This document shows positions 23,965 to 31,635 of a stretch of DNA of 64,000 nucleotides, one piece after another (position 1 is the stretch's first letter; each line of letters opens with the position of its first letter). The notes under the pieces are model-generated. The model searched no databases, was not told the DNA's origin, and worked only from the letters and a program-made list of their open reading frames with translations. The DNA is from Nocardioides plantarum (GTDB lineage: Bacteria; Actinomycetota; Actinomycetes; Propionibacteriales; Nocardioidaceae). The stretch spans positions 310,001 to 374,000 of the forward strand of contig NZ_VDMS01000005.1 of NCBI RefSeq assembly GCF_006346395.1. Direction: 5' to 3'. Both the position numbers and the translations under genes were made by a program.

Positions 23965-24522
23965 CTACTGGCCCGTGCGCCCGTCGATGCACTCGCGGAG
24001 CAGGTCGGCGTGCCCGCAGTGGCGGGCGTACTCCTCGACCAGGTGCACCAGGACGTCGCGCGCCTCGAGCTCGCCGTCGGGGTGCGGGCACAGCCGGTCG
24101 AGGTCGACGTCGGCGTACAGCGCCTCGGCGTGGGCGACCTCGCGGCGCCACGAGGTCCACGCGTCCTCCACGACGGCCGGATCGCCGACCGCGCCGTCGA
24201 AGTCGAGGTCGGGCTCGGCCTCGGTGCGGTAGAGCCGGTCGAGCTCGGGCCGTCCCTCGACCACGCGCCGGGCCCACGAGTGCTCCACCTTGGCGAGGTG
24301 GCGCAGCAGCCCGAGCAACGACAGCGTCGAGGGCGGGACCGACCGGCGGGCCAGCTGCTCGGCGTCGAGGCCCTCGAGCTTCATCTCGAAGGTCAGCCGG
24401 TAGGCGCGCAGGTAGTCGAGCACCACGGACCGCTCGCCGCGCAGCACCGGGTCGCCGTCGTGCCTCGGGTCGACGTCGGGGTGGACCCACAGGCCGGGTG
24501 GGGGAGTCAGTGCGTCGGTCAC
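23965..24522 (-). CDS. DinB family protein (DUF664 type)
   Basis: A 185-residue four-helix-bundle protein. The first metal-binding histidine region is LLRHLAKVEHSWARRVVEG (residues about 74-92) and the second is VLVHLVEEYARHCGHADLLREC (about 157-178); the H-x3-H and distal H arrangement is that of DinB/YfiT-like metal-dependent enzymes. Many actinobacterial members are suspected thiol transferases using mycothiol or bacillithiol, which would fit an mshB-bearing host, but the substrate is unknown. The start is GTG at 24522. It is convergent with the secreted protein and divergent from the phosphoesterase-domain gene. Confidence 0.85.
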   Translation of the reverse strand: MTDALTPPPGLWVHPDVDPRHDGDPVLRGERSVVLDYLRAYRLTFEMKLEGLDAEQLARRSVPPSTLSLLGLLRHLAKVEHSWARRVVEGRPELDRLYRTEAEPDLDFDGAVGDPAVVEDAWTSWRREVAHAEALYADVDLDRLCPHPDGELEARDVLVHLVEEYARHCGHADLLRECIDGRTGQ

Positions 24523-24581
24523 GGCGCGACCCTCGCAGCGCTGCTGCCGCGCGGCAACCGGATTCGGGGACGATGGGAGGC

Positions 24582-24926
24582 ATGGGCGACCCGGTCTTCG
24601 TGCTGCACGACCACCGCAAGCCGCGCCCTCACTTCGACCTGAGGCTCGAGGAGGGCGGGGTGCTGCATTCCTGGGCGGTGCCCAAGGGACTGCCGACCGA
24701 CAGCGCCCACGACCGGCTCGCGGTGGCCGTCGCCGACCACGACCTCGACCACGCGACGTACGTCGACGAGCACAAGTCGATCGCCGACCACGGCACCTGG
24801 TCGCTGGTCGACCGCACCGACCGGCGGTTCGTGTTCGACCTGCACGGCCAGCAGGGCACGCGTCGCTACGCGCTGATCGACACCGGGCGGGACTGGCTCC
24901 TGCACCTGCTCAAGCAGCAGCCCTGA
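24582..24926 (+). CDS. Stand-alone LigD-type 3'-phosphoesterase domain protein
   Basis: A 114-residue protein consisting only of the phosphoesterase (PE) domain that is normally the N-terminal module of the repair ligase LigD. The core motif HFDLRLEEGGVLHSWAVPKG (residues about 15-34) has the His and Asp/Arg residues of the PE active site, which trims 3'-phosphate and ribonucleotide ends during non-homologous end joining. The region after it is shorter than in full PE domains but contains KSIADHGTWSLVDRT. No ligase or polymerase gene is adjacent. ATG 24582 is used; ATG 24573 is an in-frame alternative. Confidence 0.85.
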   Translation: MGDPVFVLHDHRKPRPHFDLRLEEGGVLHSWAVPKGLPTDSAHDRLAVAVADHDLDHATYVDEHKSIADHGTWSLVDRTDRRFVFDLHGQQGTRRYALIDTGRDWLLHLLKQQP

Positions 24927-24952
24927 GCGGGGGGAGTGGCCCGCCCCGGCGC

Positions 24953-25609
24953 TCAGTCGTCGCGCTCGACGCGGACCACGTCGCCGGTCGCGGCGTCGAC
25001 GACGACCGTCTGCTCGTCGGCGGTGTCCTCGCCCAGCTGGACGTCCCAGACCGCGCGGCCGTTGTCGAGGTCGAGGTCGACGCCGTCGATCGTGGTGGCG
25101 GGGACCTCGTCACGGGCCGTGGCCAGGGCGTCCTCGTAGGTCACCGTCGCGTCGGCCAGCAGCCGCCGGCGCTCGGCGGCGTCGGAGGTGTCGTCGGCGT
25201 CGTCGCGGTCGACGACCGGGCCGCGGGTCACCGAGGCCCCGTCGGCGCTGGTCGTGAGGTCCGACTCGGTGCCGTCGGACGCCACCACGGTGACGTCCCA
25301 GCCGCCGTTGTCGCGGTCGACGGTGAACACGGTGCCGTCGACGGCCCCGAGACCGGTGCGTGCGGCCGCGAGGAGCGCGTCGTCACCGGTGGCGCCCGAC
25401 GCGGTCGAGGGCGCCGATGACGAGGGGGCGGACGAGGGCGCGGAGGACGGGGCGGACGAGGGAGCGGAGGACGGGCTCGTCGCGGCGGACGAGTCCGAGG
25501 TCGAGGCCGCCGGGGCGGCCCCGTCGTCGTCGGAGTCACCACCGCAGGCCACGAGGGCCAGGGCCAGCGGGGCGGTGACGAGGGCGAGCAGGGCGGGGCG
25601 GGGGTTCAT
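24953..25609 (-). CDS. PepSY-domain lipoprotein
   Basis: A 218-residue lipoprotein: the signal peptide ends in the lipobox LVAC-GG at residues 19-24. A long low-complexity linker of repeated SSAP units (about 40-68, encoded by a 12-bp tandem DNA repeat) is followed by two PepSY-like modules at about 78-135 and 150-216 (ALLAAARTGLGAVDGTVFTV and TYEDALATARDEVPATTIDG ... VDAATGDVVRVERDD). PepSY domains often inhibit peptidases or act in wall processes; function here is not known. It is the last gene before the ileS leader and is transcribed away from it. Confidence 0.8.
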   Translation of the reverse strand: MNPRPALLALVTAPLALALVACGGDSDDDGAAPAASTSDSSAATSPSSAPSSAPSSAPSSAPSSSAPSTASGATGDDALLAAARTGLGAVDGTVFTVDRDNGGWDVTVVASDGTESDLTTSADGASVTRGPVVDRDDADDTSDAAERRRLLADATVTYEDALATARDEVPATTIDGVDLDLDNGRAVWDVQLGEDTADEQTVVVDAATGDVVRVERDD

Positions 25610-25749
25610 CGGGGTCTCCGTGACGCTCGTGGGTGTCTCAGTACGCCGTCAGCGTGCGACCACGCCCCTCATGCCCGCGCCAAGCAATGGTCAAGGCGAC
25701 GCTAAGGCCGCACGGGTCCGACCCGGATCTGATTGGTCCCCGAGCATCC

Positions 25750-25963
25750 GGTGCCCGTAGCCTGGGGGCCACAGGCGTCCGAGCCGTCATCAGCGGCGAG
25801 CCTTCCGGAAGAACGGGTACCGCACGCCGGCGGTGGCCTCACTAGAACCGGAGCCCCAACGAAGCGGTCCGTCGTGAGACGGGCAACCGAGGTGGTACCG
25901 CGGTCCCCGACGAGGGGGTCGTCCTCGTGAGACACGAGCTGACGACGTACCGACCGCAGGAGC
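25750..25963 (+). promoter_or_regulatory. T-box riboswitch controlling ileS (isoleucine type)
   Basis: The leader of ileS contains the universal T-box AACCGAGGTGGTACCGCGG at 25885-25903, whose TGG segment pairs with the free 3' end of uncharged tRNA. Upstream, an isoleucine codon ATC at 25789-25791 lies in a plausible specifier loop (GAGCCGTCATCAGCGGCGAG). Downstream, GGTCCCCGACGAGGGGGTCG and the ribosome binding site AGGAG (25958-25962) leave room for translational control, as known for actinobacterial ileS T-boxes. When Ile-tRNA is uncharged the SD should be exposed. The 5' limit is approximate. Confidence 0.9.
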
Positions 25964-25967
25964 CCCG

Positions 25968-28900
25968 ATGACCTACCCCCGCAACGATCCCGACCGGCGC
26001 GTCCCGTCCAACCCGCGGTTCCCCGACATCGAGAAGCGGGTGCTCGAGTTCTGGCAGCAGGACGGCACCTTCCAGGCCAGCGTCGAGGCCCGCGAGGCCG
26101 GCGTCGACGGCAGCAACGAGTTCGTCTTCTACGACGGCCCGCCGTTCGCCAACGGCCTGCCCCACTACGGCCACCTGCTCACCGGCTACGTCAAGGACGT
26201 CGTCCCGCGCTACCAGACCATGCGCGGGCGCCGGGTCGAGCGCCGCTTCGGCTGGGACACCCACGGCCTGCCCGCCGAGCTCGAGGCGATGCGCCTGGCC
26301 GGCATCAAGACCACCGACGAGATCCTCGAGCTCGGCATCGAGCGGTTCAACGAGCTCTGTCGCGAGTCGGTGATGAAGTACACCGGCGAGTGGCGTGACT
26401 ACGTCACCCGCCAGGCCCGCTGGGTCGACTTCGACAACGACTACCGCACCATGAACTCCGACTACATGGAGTCGGTCATCTGGGCGTTCAAGCAGCTGCA
26501 CGACAAGGGCCTGATCTACGAGGGCTTCCGGGTGCTGCCCTACTGCTGGAACGACGAGACGCCGCTGTCCAACCACGAGCTGCGCATGGACGACGACGTC
26601 TACCAGAACCGGCAGGACCCCGCCGTCACCGTGGGGCTGCGGCTGACCAGCGGCCCGGCCGAGGGCGCGCTGGCGCTGGTGTGGACCACGACCCCGTGGA
26701 CCCTGCCGTCCAACCTGGCGATCATGGTCGGCTCCGAGATCGACTACGTGGTCGTCGAGGCGCCGGTCCCCGGAACCGAGAGCACTGCTCGCTACCTGAT
26801 CGCGGAGGCGCGCCTGGCGTCGTACGCGCGCGAGCTGGGGGTCTCGACAGGCTCGACCACCGACTTCTCGGTCGTGGCCCGCCACACCGGTGCCGACCTG
26901 GTCGGCAGCACCTACGTGCCGCCGTTCACCTACTACGCCGACCACGCCAACGCCTTCCGGGTCGTCGCGGCCGACGACGCGGTGACGACCACCGACGGTG
27001 TCGGCCTGGTGCACACCGCCGGCGCGTTCGGTGAGGTCGACAAGGAGGTCACCGACCGCGAGGGCATCGAGCCGGTGATGCCGGTGGGCAAGGACGGCAA
27101 GTTCACCCACCCCGTCGACGACTACGCCGGCCTGCTCGTCTTCGACGCCAACCTGCAGATCATCGACGATCTCAAGGCCGCGACCCGCGGTGAGGCCGCG
27201 GCCGCGGTCAGCCCCGGCACGGTGCTGCTGCGCCGCGAGACCTACGACCACTCCTACCCGCACTGCTGGCGCTGCCGCGAGCCCTTGATCTACAAGGGCG
27301 TCTCGTCGTGGTTCGTCGAGGTGACGGCGTTCAAGGACCGGATGGTCGAGCTCAACCAGCAGATCAACTGGGTCCCCGACCACATCCAGGACGGCCAGTT
27401 CGGCAAGTGGCTCGAGAACGCCCGCGACTGGTCGATCACCCGCAACCGCTTCTGGGGCAGTCCTGTGCCGGTCTGGGTGAGCGACGACGCGGCGTACCCC
27501 CGGGTCGACGTCTACGGCAGCTTCGCCGAGATCGAGCGCGACTTCGGGAGGGTGCCGACCAACCGCGACGGCGAGCCCGACCTGCACCGCCCCTACGTCG
27601 ACGACCTGACCCGGCCCAACCCCGACGACCCGCGTCCTGAGGGGGAGCGCTCGACGATGCGCCGCGTCGCCGACGTGCTCGACGTGTGGTTCGACTCCGG
27701 GTCGATGCCCTACGCCCAGGTGCACTACCCGTTCGAGAACCAGGAGTGGTTCGACGGTGCGGACGGCGACGGGCACTTCCCCGCCGACTTCATCGTCGAG
27801 TACATCGGGCAGACCCGCGGCTGGTTCTACACGCTGCACATCCTGTCCTCGGGCATCTTCGACAAGCCGGCCTTCCAGAACTGCATCAGCCACGGCATCG
27901 TGCTCGGCTCCGACGGTCTGAAGATGTCGAAGTCGCTGCGCAACTACCCCGACGTCAGCGAGGTCTTCGACCGCGACGGCGCCGACGCGATGCGCTGGTT
28001 CCTGATGTCGAGCCCGATCCTGCGCGGCGGCAACCTCGTCGTGACCGAGCAGGGCATCCGCGACTCGGTGCGCCAGGTGATGATCCCGCTCTGGAACAGC
28101 TGGTACTTCCTGCAGCTCTACGCCAACGCCGCCGACGGCGGCCGAGGCGTCGAGGTGGCCGGGTCGAGCGACTCGTCGCACCCGCTCGACCGCTACGTGC
28201 TCGCCAAGGCCCGCCAGTACGTCGAGCAGGTCACCGTCGCCTTCGACGACTACGCCGTCGCCGAGGCCTGCGACGCCACCCGGTCGTTCCTCGACGTGCT
28301 GACCAACTGGTACATCCGGCGTTCGCGCGGTCGCTTCTTCGACGAGGACGCCGACGCCTTCGCCACCCTGCACACGGTGCTCGAGGTCGTCTGCCGCGTC
28401 ACCGCGCCCCTGCTGCCGCTGACGACCGAGGAGGTCTGGCAGGGCCTGACCGGTGGCCGGTCCGTGCACCTGACCGACTGGCCGACCCTCGACGAGCTGC
28501 CCGCCGACGACGACCTGGTCGCCTCGATGGACCTCGTGCGCGAGGTCTGCTCGGCGGCGTCCGCGCTGCGCAAGGCGTCGTCGCTGCGCAACCGGCTGCC
28601 GCTGTCGACCCTGACGGTCGTCATCGCCGATCCCGAGTCCCTGCAGGGGTTCGGGTCCCTGGTCGACCTGGTGGCCGACGAGGTCAACGTCAAGGCGGTG
28701 CGCCTGCTCGCCGCCGACAGCGACGAGGCGGCGGCGTACGGCGTCGAGCAGAAGCTCACCGTCAACGCGCGGGCCGCGGGGCCGCGGCTGGGTCGTGAGG
28801 TCCAGGTCGCCATCAAGGGCTCCAAGTCCGGCAACTGGTCGGTGGCCGACGACGGCACCGTGACCGCGGGCGGGCTGGCGCTGGTCGAGGGGGAGTACGC

Positions 28901-29270
28901 GCTCGAGACCGTCGCGGGGTCGAGCGACCTCGACGCGGCCGTCGGCGTGCTGCCCGGCGGCGGGTTCGTGGTCCTCGACACCGCGGTCACCCCGGAGCTC
29001 GCCGCCGAGGGCCTGGCCCGCGACCTGGTGCGTGCGGTCCAGCAGGCCCGTCGCGACGCCGGTCTCGACGTGTCCGACCGGATCGCTCTGGTCGTGGGCG
29101 GCTCCGCGGCCGTGCTGGCCGCCGCCCGGGCCCACCAGGACCTGATCGCCGCCGAGACCCTGGCGACGTCGTACGCCGTGGGCGAGGACGGCCCTGCCAG
29201 CCTCGACGGCGCCGCCGCCGTCGACCTGGCCGACGGCGAGACCGCCACGATCGCCGTCACCAAGGCCTGA
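25968..29270 (+). CDS. ileS: Isoleucyl-tRNA synthetase
   Basis: IleS charges tRNA-Ile in the cytoplasm. The 1100-residue protein has the class I signatures: PPFANGLPHYGHLLTG (HIGH region, residues about 57-72) and DGLKMSKSLRNYP (KMSKS, about 650). The editing domain lies between (TTPWTLPSNLAIMV near 240, and GLVHTAGAFGEVDKEV near 345), and the anticodon-binding region follows 700. Length fits the long actinobacterial/eukaryote-like IleS type, which tends to resist mupirocin; that trait is inferred, not shown. It is preceded by a T-box. Residues about 291-299 are encoded by DNA resembling a dispersed repeat. Confidence 0.98.
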   Translation: MTYPRNDPDRRVPSNPRFPDIEKRVLEFWQQDGTFQASVEAREAGVDGSNEFVFYDGPPFANGLPHYGHLLTGYVKDVVPRYQTMRGRRVERRFGWDTHGLPAELEAMRLAGIKTTDEILELGIERFNELCRESVMKYTGEWRDYVTRQARWVDFDNDYRTMNSDYMESVIWAFKQLHDKGLIYEGFRVLPYCWNDETPLSNHELRMDDDVYQNRQDPAVTVGLRLTSGPAEGALALVWTTTPWTLPSNLAIMVGSEIDYVVVEAPVPGTESTARYLIAEARLASYARELGVSTGSTTDFSVVARHTGADLVGSTYVPPFTYYADHANAFRVVAADDAVTTTDGVGLVHTAGAFGEVDKEVTDREGIEPVMPVGKDGKFTHPVDDYAGLLVFDANLQIIDDLKAATRGEAAAAVSPGTVLLRRETYDHSYPHCWRCREPLIYKGVSSWFVEVTAFKDRMVELNQQINWVPDHIQDGQFGKWLENARDWSITRNRFWGSPVPVWVSDDAAYPRVDVYGSFAEIERDFGRVPTNRDGEPDLHRPYVDDLTRPNPDDPRPEGERSTMRRVADVLDVWFDSGSMPYAQVHYPFENQEWFDGADGDGHFPADFIVEYIGQTRGWFYTLHILSSGIFDKPAFQNCISHGIVLGSDGLKMSKSLRNYPDVSEVFDRDGADAMRWFLMSSPILRGGNLVVTEQGIRDSVRQVMIPLWNSWYFLQLYANAADGGRGVEVAGSSDSSHPLDRYVLAKARQYVEQVTVAFDDYAVAEACDATRSFLDVLTNWYIRRSRGRFFDEDADAFATLHTVLEVVCRVTAPLLPLTTEEVWQGLTGGRSVHLTDWPTLDELPADDDLVASMDLVREVCSAASALRKASSLRNRLPLSTLTVVIADPESLQGFGSLVDLVADEVNVKAVRLLAADSDEAAAYGVEQKLTVNARAAGPRLGREVQVAIKGSKSGNWSVADDGTVTAGGLALVEGEYALETVAGSSDLDAAVGVLPGGGFVVLDTAVTPELAAEGLARDLVRAVQQARRDAGLDVSDRIALVVGGSAAVLAAARAHQDLIAAETLATSYAVGEDGPASLDGAAAVDLADGETATIAVTKA
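26838..26863 (+). repeat. Repeat-like fragment inside the ileS editing domain
   Basis: GGGGTCTCGACAGGCTCGAC followed by CACCGA lies in frame in ileS and encodes GVSTGSTTD. The core GTCTCGACAGGC recurs at 38674-38685 (CGTCTCGACAGGCCGG) in an intergenic position, and TCTCGA-GGCTC is the core of the palindromic repeat family in this window. It looks like an accepted repeat remnant in a surface loop. Confidence 0.4.
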
Positions 29271-29274
29271 CACC

Positions 29275-29310
29275 ACGCTGACCCGTCGCCCATGGGCGAC
29301 GGGTCAGCGT
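29275..29310. terminator. Terminator hairpin after ileS
   Basis: A perfect 16-bp stem, ACGCTGACCCGTCGCC (29275-29290) with GGCGACGGGTCAGCGT (29295-29310), closed by the 4-nt loop CATG, starts five bases after the ileS stop. It is symmetric, so it could act for both strands. There is no U-tract. Confidence 0.8.
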
Positions 29311-29323
29311 CGGATCCGCGGCC

Positions 29324-29347
29324 ACCCGTCGCCCACGGGCGACGGGT
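29324..29347. terminator. Second hairpin with the same core, serving the convergent surface-protein gene
   Basis: ACCCGTCGCC (29324-29333), loop CACG, GGCGACGGGT (29338-29347) repeats the 10-bp core of the ileS terminator 13 nt away. On the minus strand it follows directly after the expected end of the surface-protein gene, so the pair looks like two back-to-back terminators derived from one sequence. Confidence 0.65.
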
Positions 29348-29352
29348 CGGCG

Positions 29353-29926
29353 TCAGGCCGGTGCGGACCGAGGTGAGGTCGGCGGTCTCGAGCTGCAGGC
29401 TCTCGCCGGGCATCTCGGTGCAGCGCAGCGAGACGGGCTGGGCGGCGTCCGGGACGGTGATGACCTGCTGCAGCGTGAACTGGGCGTTCTCGCCGCTGGC
29501 ACCGTTGCCGGCGAGGGTGAAGCGCGCCTCGGCCAGGACGACGCCGCCCTGCACCAGGCCGCAGCGGTTGGTGATCGAGGGCGCCGCGGCGACGAGGTTG
29601 TCGATCGTGCCGCTCGCGGTGACGAGCTGCGAGCCGGGCACCACGTTGACCGTGCGGACGGCGGGGCAGTCGGCCAGTCCCGTGTCGGAGCACGACGCGA
29701 GGGTGACGCCGCTGTCGGCGGAGGCCGCGACGACCGAGGTGCGCGACTGCGTGCGGACGTCGGCGAGGGTCAGGCTGCCGTTCTTGATGTCGATGCTGGT
29801 GATCGTGCTGTCCTTGATCTGGCTGCCGGTGATCAGCGGCGCGGCGGTGGCCGAGCCGACCACCGACAGCAGGACGACGGCCGCGGCCAGGACGAGGGCG
29901 GGGAGGAGGCGGACACTGCGGTTCAT
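29353..29926 (-). CDS. Secreted surface protein with DIKNGSL repeat; stop codon lost by frameshift
   Basis: From ATG 29926 the frame encodes a signal peptide (residues 1-29, ending ATA-AP) and then GSQIKDSTITSIDIKNGSLT (about 32-51), the beta-helical repeat also found in the protein starting at 61494. A cysteine-containing beta domain follows (to about residue 190, ending LETADLTSVRTGL). No in-frame stop follows: translation would run through both hairpins and antisense to ileS until 28250. A TGA at 29355-29353 lies one base out of frame exactly where the domain ends, so a one-base frameshift (real or a sequencing error) has probably removed the stop. The end given is that TGA. Confidence 0.68.
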
Positions 29927-29997
29927 GACGTTCCTTCGGGGGAGGGGCTGCTCCGGTGCGGCCCGGTGTCTCCAGCGTCGGACCGGGTGGGGGGCCG

Positions 29998-30019
29998 GGG
30001 CATGAGGGATCGACCCCCA
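29998..30019 (-). promoter_or_regulatory. Shared upstream motif of the surface-protein genes (copy 1)
   Basis: GGGCATGAGGGATCGACCCC plus CA (plus-strand reading) is identical over 22 bases to 61572-61593. It lies 71 nt before the start codon at 29926; the other copy is 77 nt before its gene. A second shared stretch, CGGTGCGGCCCGGTG (29954-29968), lies between motif and gene. Upstream of the motif, ATCGCAGGACA is tandemly repeated (30021-30042). The motif is probably a promoter element or activator site. Confidence 0.55.
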
Positions 30020-30104
30020 GATCGCAGGACAATCGCAGGACAGGGGGCCCTGGATACCCGGCTCACCACCCGAAGTCGTCCGCAACTCCTGCTTCACTGG
30101 CGCG

Positions 30105-30782
30105 ATGAGCCTCGTGACCTGGCAGGACCTGTGCCTCGACGCCCTCGACGTGGACGCCCAGGCACGGTTCTGGTCGGCGGCGAGCGGGCTGAGCGTCGCC
30201 GACCCGGCTCCGCCGGCGCGCCTGGCCGGACCGACGCCGGGCCACACGTTGTGGGTCAACCCGGTCGACCGCCCCCACGTGGTCAAGAACCGCACCCACC
30301 TCGACATCGACTGCGGCTCGGTCGAGGAGCTCGTCGCGCTGGGCGCGCGGGTGCTCGCGCCGGCCGCGGAGACCGGGCTCGGCTGGACGGTGATGGCCGA
30401 CCCGGAGGACAACGAGTTCTGCGCGTTCGTGCGCACTCCCGAGGCCCTGCCCGCCTACCGCCTGCACGGCATCGGGGTCGACTGCGTCGACCCCGCCGCC
30501 CAGGCCCGCTGGTGGGGCGACCTCTTCGGCGTCGACCCGGTCCACGAGGTCGACGGGGGTGACTGGTGGACCCTCGCCGGGGTCGCGGCCGACGACCGGA
30601 TGACCCTCGACTTCAACACGGTGCCCGAGCCGCGGACCCAGCCCAACCGGCTGCACTGGGACGTCGTCGGACGCGTCGACGAGCTGCTCGCGCGCGGGGC
30701 GTCGTACGTCGGGGACCAGCCGGACTGGACCGTGCTCGCCGATCCCGAGGGCAACGAGTTCTGCGTGTTCCCGCCCGAGTGA
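30105..30782 (+). CDS. VOC family protein, two glyoxalase-like domains
   Basis: A 225-residue cytoplasmic protein made of two vicinal-oxygen-chelate-like halves (about 1-113 and 114-225). Each begins with a short strand and the helix that packs against the substrate (LDALDVDAQARFWSAASGL; VDCVDPAAQARWWGDLFGV) and ends with the same signature DPEDNEFCAFV / DPEGNEFCVFPP. This tandem form is common in actinobacteria (glyoxalase-like domain); members can be metal-dependent dioxygenases, lyases or resistance proteins. The His/Glu ligands (RTHLDIDCG, RLHWDVVG) are present. The substrate is unknown. It starts at ATG 30105 and is divergent from the surface-protein gene. Confidence 0.85.
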   Translation: MSLVTWQDLCLDALDVDAQARFWSAASGLSVADPAPPARLAGPTPGHTLWVNPVDRPHVVKNRTHLDIDCGSVEELVALGARVLAPAAETGLGWTVMADPEDNEFCAFVRTPEALPAYRLHGIGVDCVDPAAQARWWGDLFGVDPVHEVDGGDWWTLAGVAADDRMTLDFNTVPEPRTQPNRLHWDVVGRVDELLARGASYVGDQPDWTVLADPEGNEFCVFPPE

Positions 30783-30792
30783 CGCGGTCGGC

Positions 30793-31578
30793 TCAGTCGT
30801 CGACGTCGACGACCTGCCACGTGGCCAGCGGCGCGAAACCCGCCGCGCGGGCCAGGGCCACGGACGGCGCGTTGTCGAGCTGGCAGCGGTACTGCGGCTC
30901 GTGGCCGGCGGCGAGGGCGCGGCCGCTCAGGGCCCGGACTGTCCGCCGGGCGAGCCCGCGGCCCTGGTGGTCGGGCAGGGTGAGCACGCCGACATCGGCC
31001 AGGGTCGTGCCGGCCCACGGGTAGGCGCTGGCGACCGAGACGAGCCGGTCGTCGACGAACGTGCCGACGACCAGCCAGTGGTCGAGCTCGACGAACGCCT
31101 CGTCGAGGTCGGCCGGCGGGGCCGCGGCGGTGAAGCCGGCGAACGCCGCCCCGTCGCCCTCGTCGCCCGCGTCGAGCTGGCGCGTGCCGGAGGGAGGACT
31201 CTCGTCGAGCAGCACCGCCTGCTCCTCGAGCGGGAGGTAGAGGAGGTGGTCGGGATCGTGCAGCGCGACCCCGGCCGCGCCGAGCGCCCGGCGTACGTCG
31301 TCGGGGTCGACGAGCGCACCGGCCACCAGGCCGGACTGCGTCGCGCGCTGGGGGGTCAGGCTCAGGCAGCCGCCACCGGTGACGAGCTCGAGCAGCATCA
31401 CCGACCGGTTGTCGGGGAGCGTGTCGTCGACGACCACGCGCAGCCGGTCGTCGTGAGGGTCGCCGTGGACGTCGGCGGTGGCGGGGACCCAGTGGGTGAG
31501 GACGGCGGGGGAGAACACCCGCTGATCCTTGGTACGGAGCCGACCTCCACGCAACACGGTTTCGGGCGGGGGCTGCAT
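30793..31578 (-). CDS. GNAT family N-acetyltransferase with N-terminal extension
   Basis: A 261-residue protein whose C-terminal 130 residues are a GNAT domain: VASAYPWAGTTLADVGVLTL, then the acetyl-CoA loop DHQGRGLARRTVRALSGRAL (Q-G-R-G-L-A), then YRCQLDNAPSVALARAAGF. The first 120 residues (LRTKDQRVFSPAVLTHWVPA onward) form a separate domain with no recognised match, as in the FR47-like group. The substrate is unknown. It is convergent with the VOC gene, ten bases apart, and divergent from dapE. Confidence 0.8.
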   Translation of the reverse strand: MQPPPETVLRGGRLRTKDQRVFSPAVLTHWVPATADVHGDPHDDRLRVVVDDTLPDNRSVMLLELVTGGGCLSLTPQRATQSGLVAGALVDPDDVRRALGAAGVALHDPDHLLYLPLEEQAVLLDESPPSGTRQLDAGDEGDGAAFAGFTAAAPPADLDEAFVELDHWLVVGTFVDDRLVSVASAYPWAGTTLADVGVLTLPDHQGRGLARRTVRALSGRALAAGHEPQYRCQLDNAPSVALARAAGFAPLATWQVVDVDD

Positions 31579-31635
31579 GGGGGCGGCCCAATCCCTGGGG
31601 CACCGGACGACGAGGGTGCTGGTTGACTAGCCGAC

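Noticed and set aside
25842..29276. A 1144-codon open frame antisense to ileS
   Set aside because: Composition of a frame shadow and no domain; ileS on the other strand has all synthetase motifs and a T-box.
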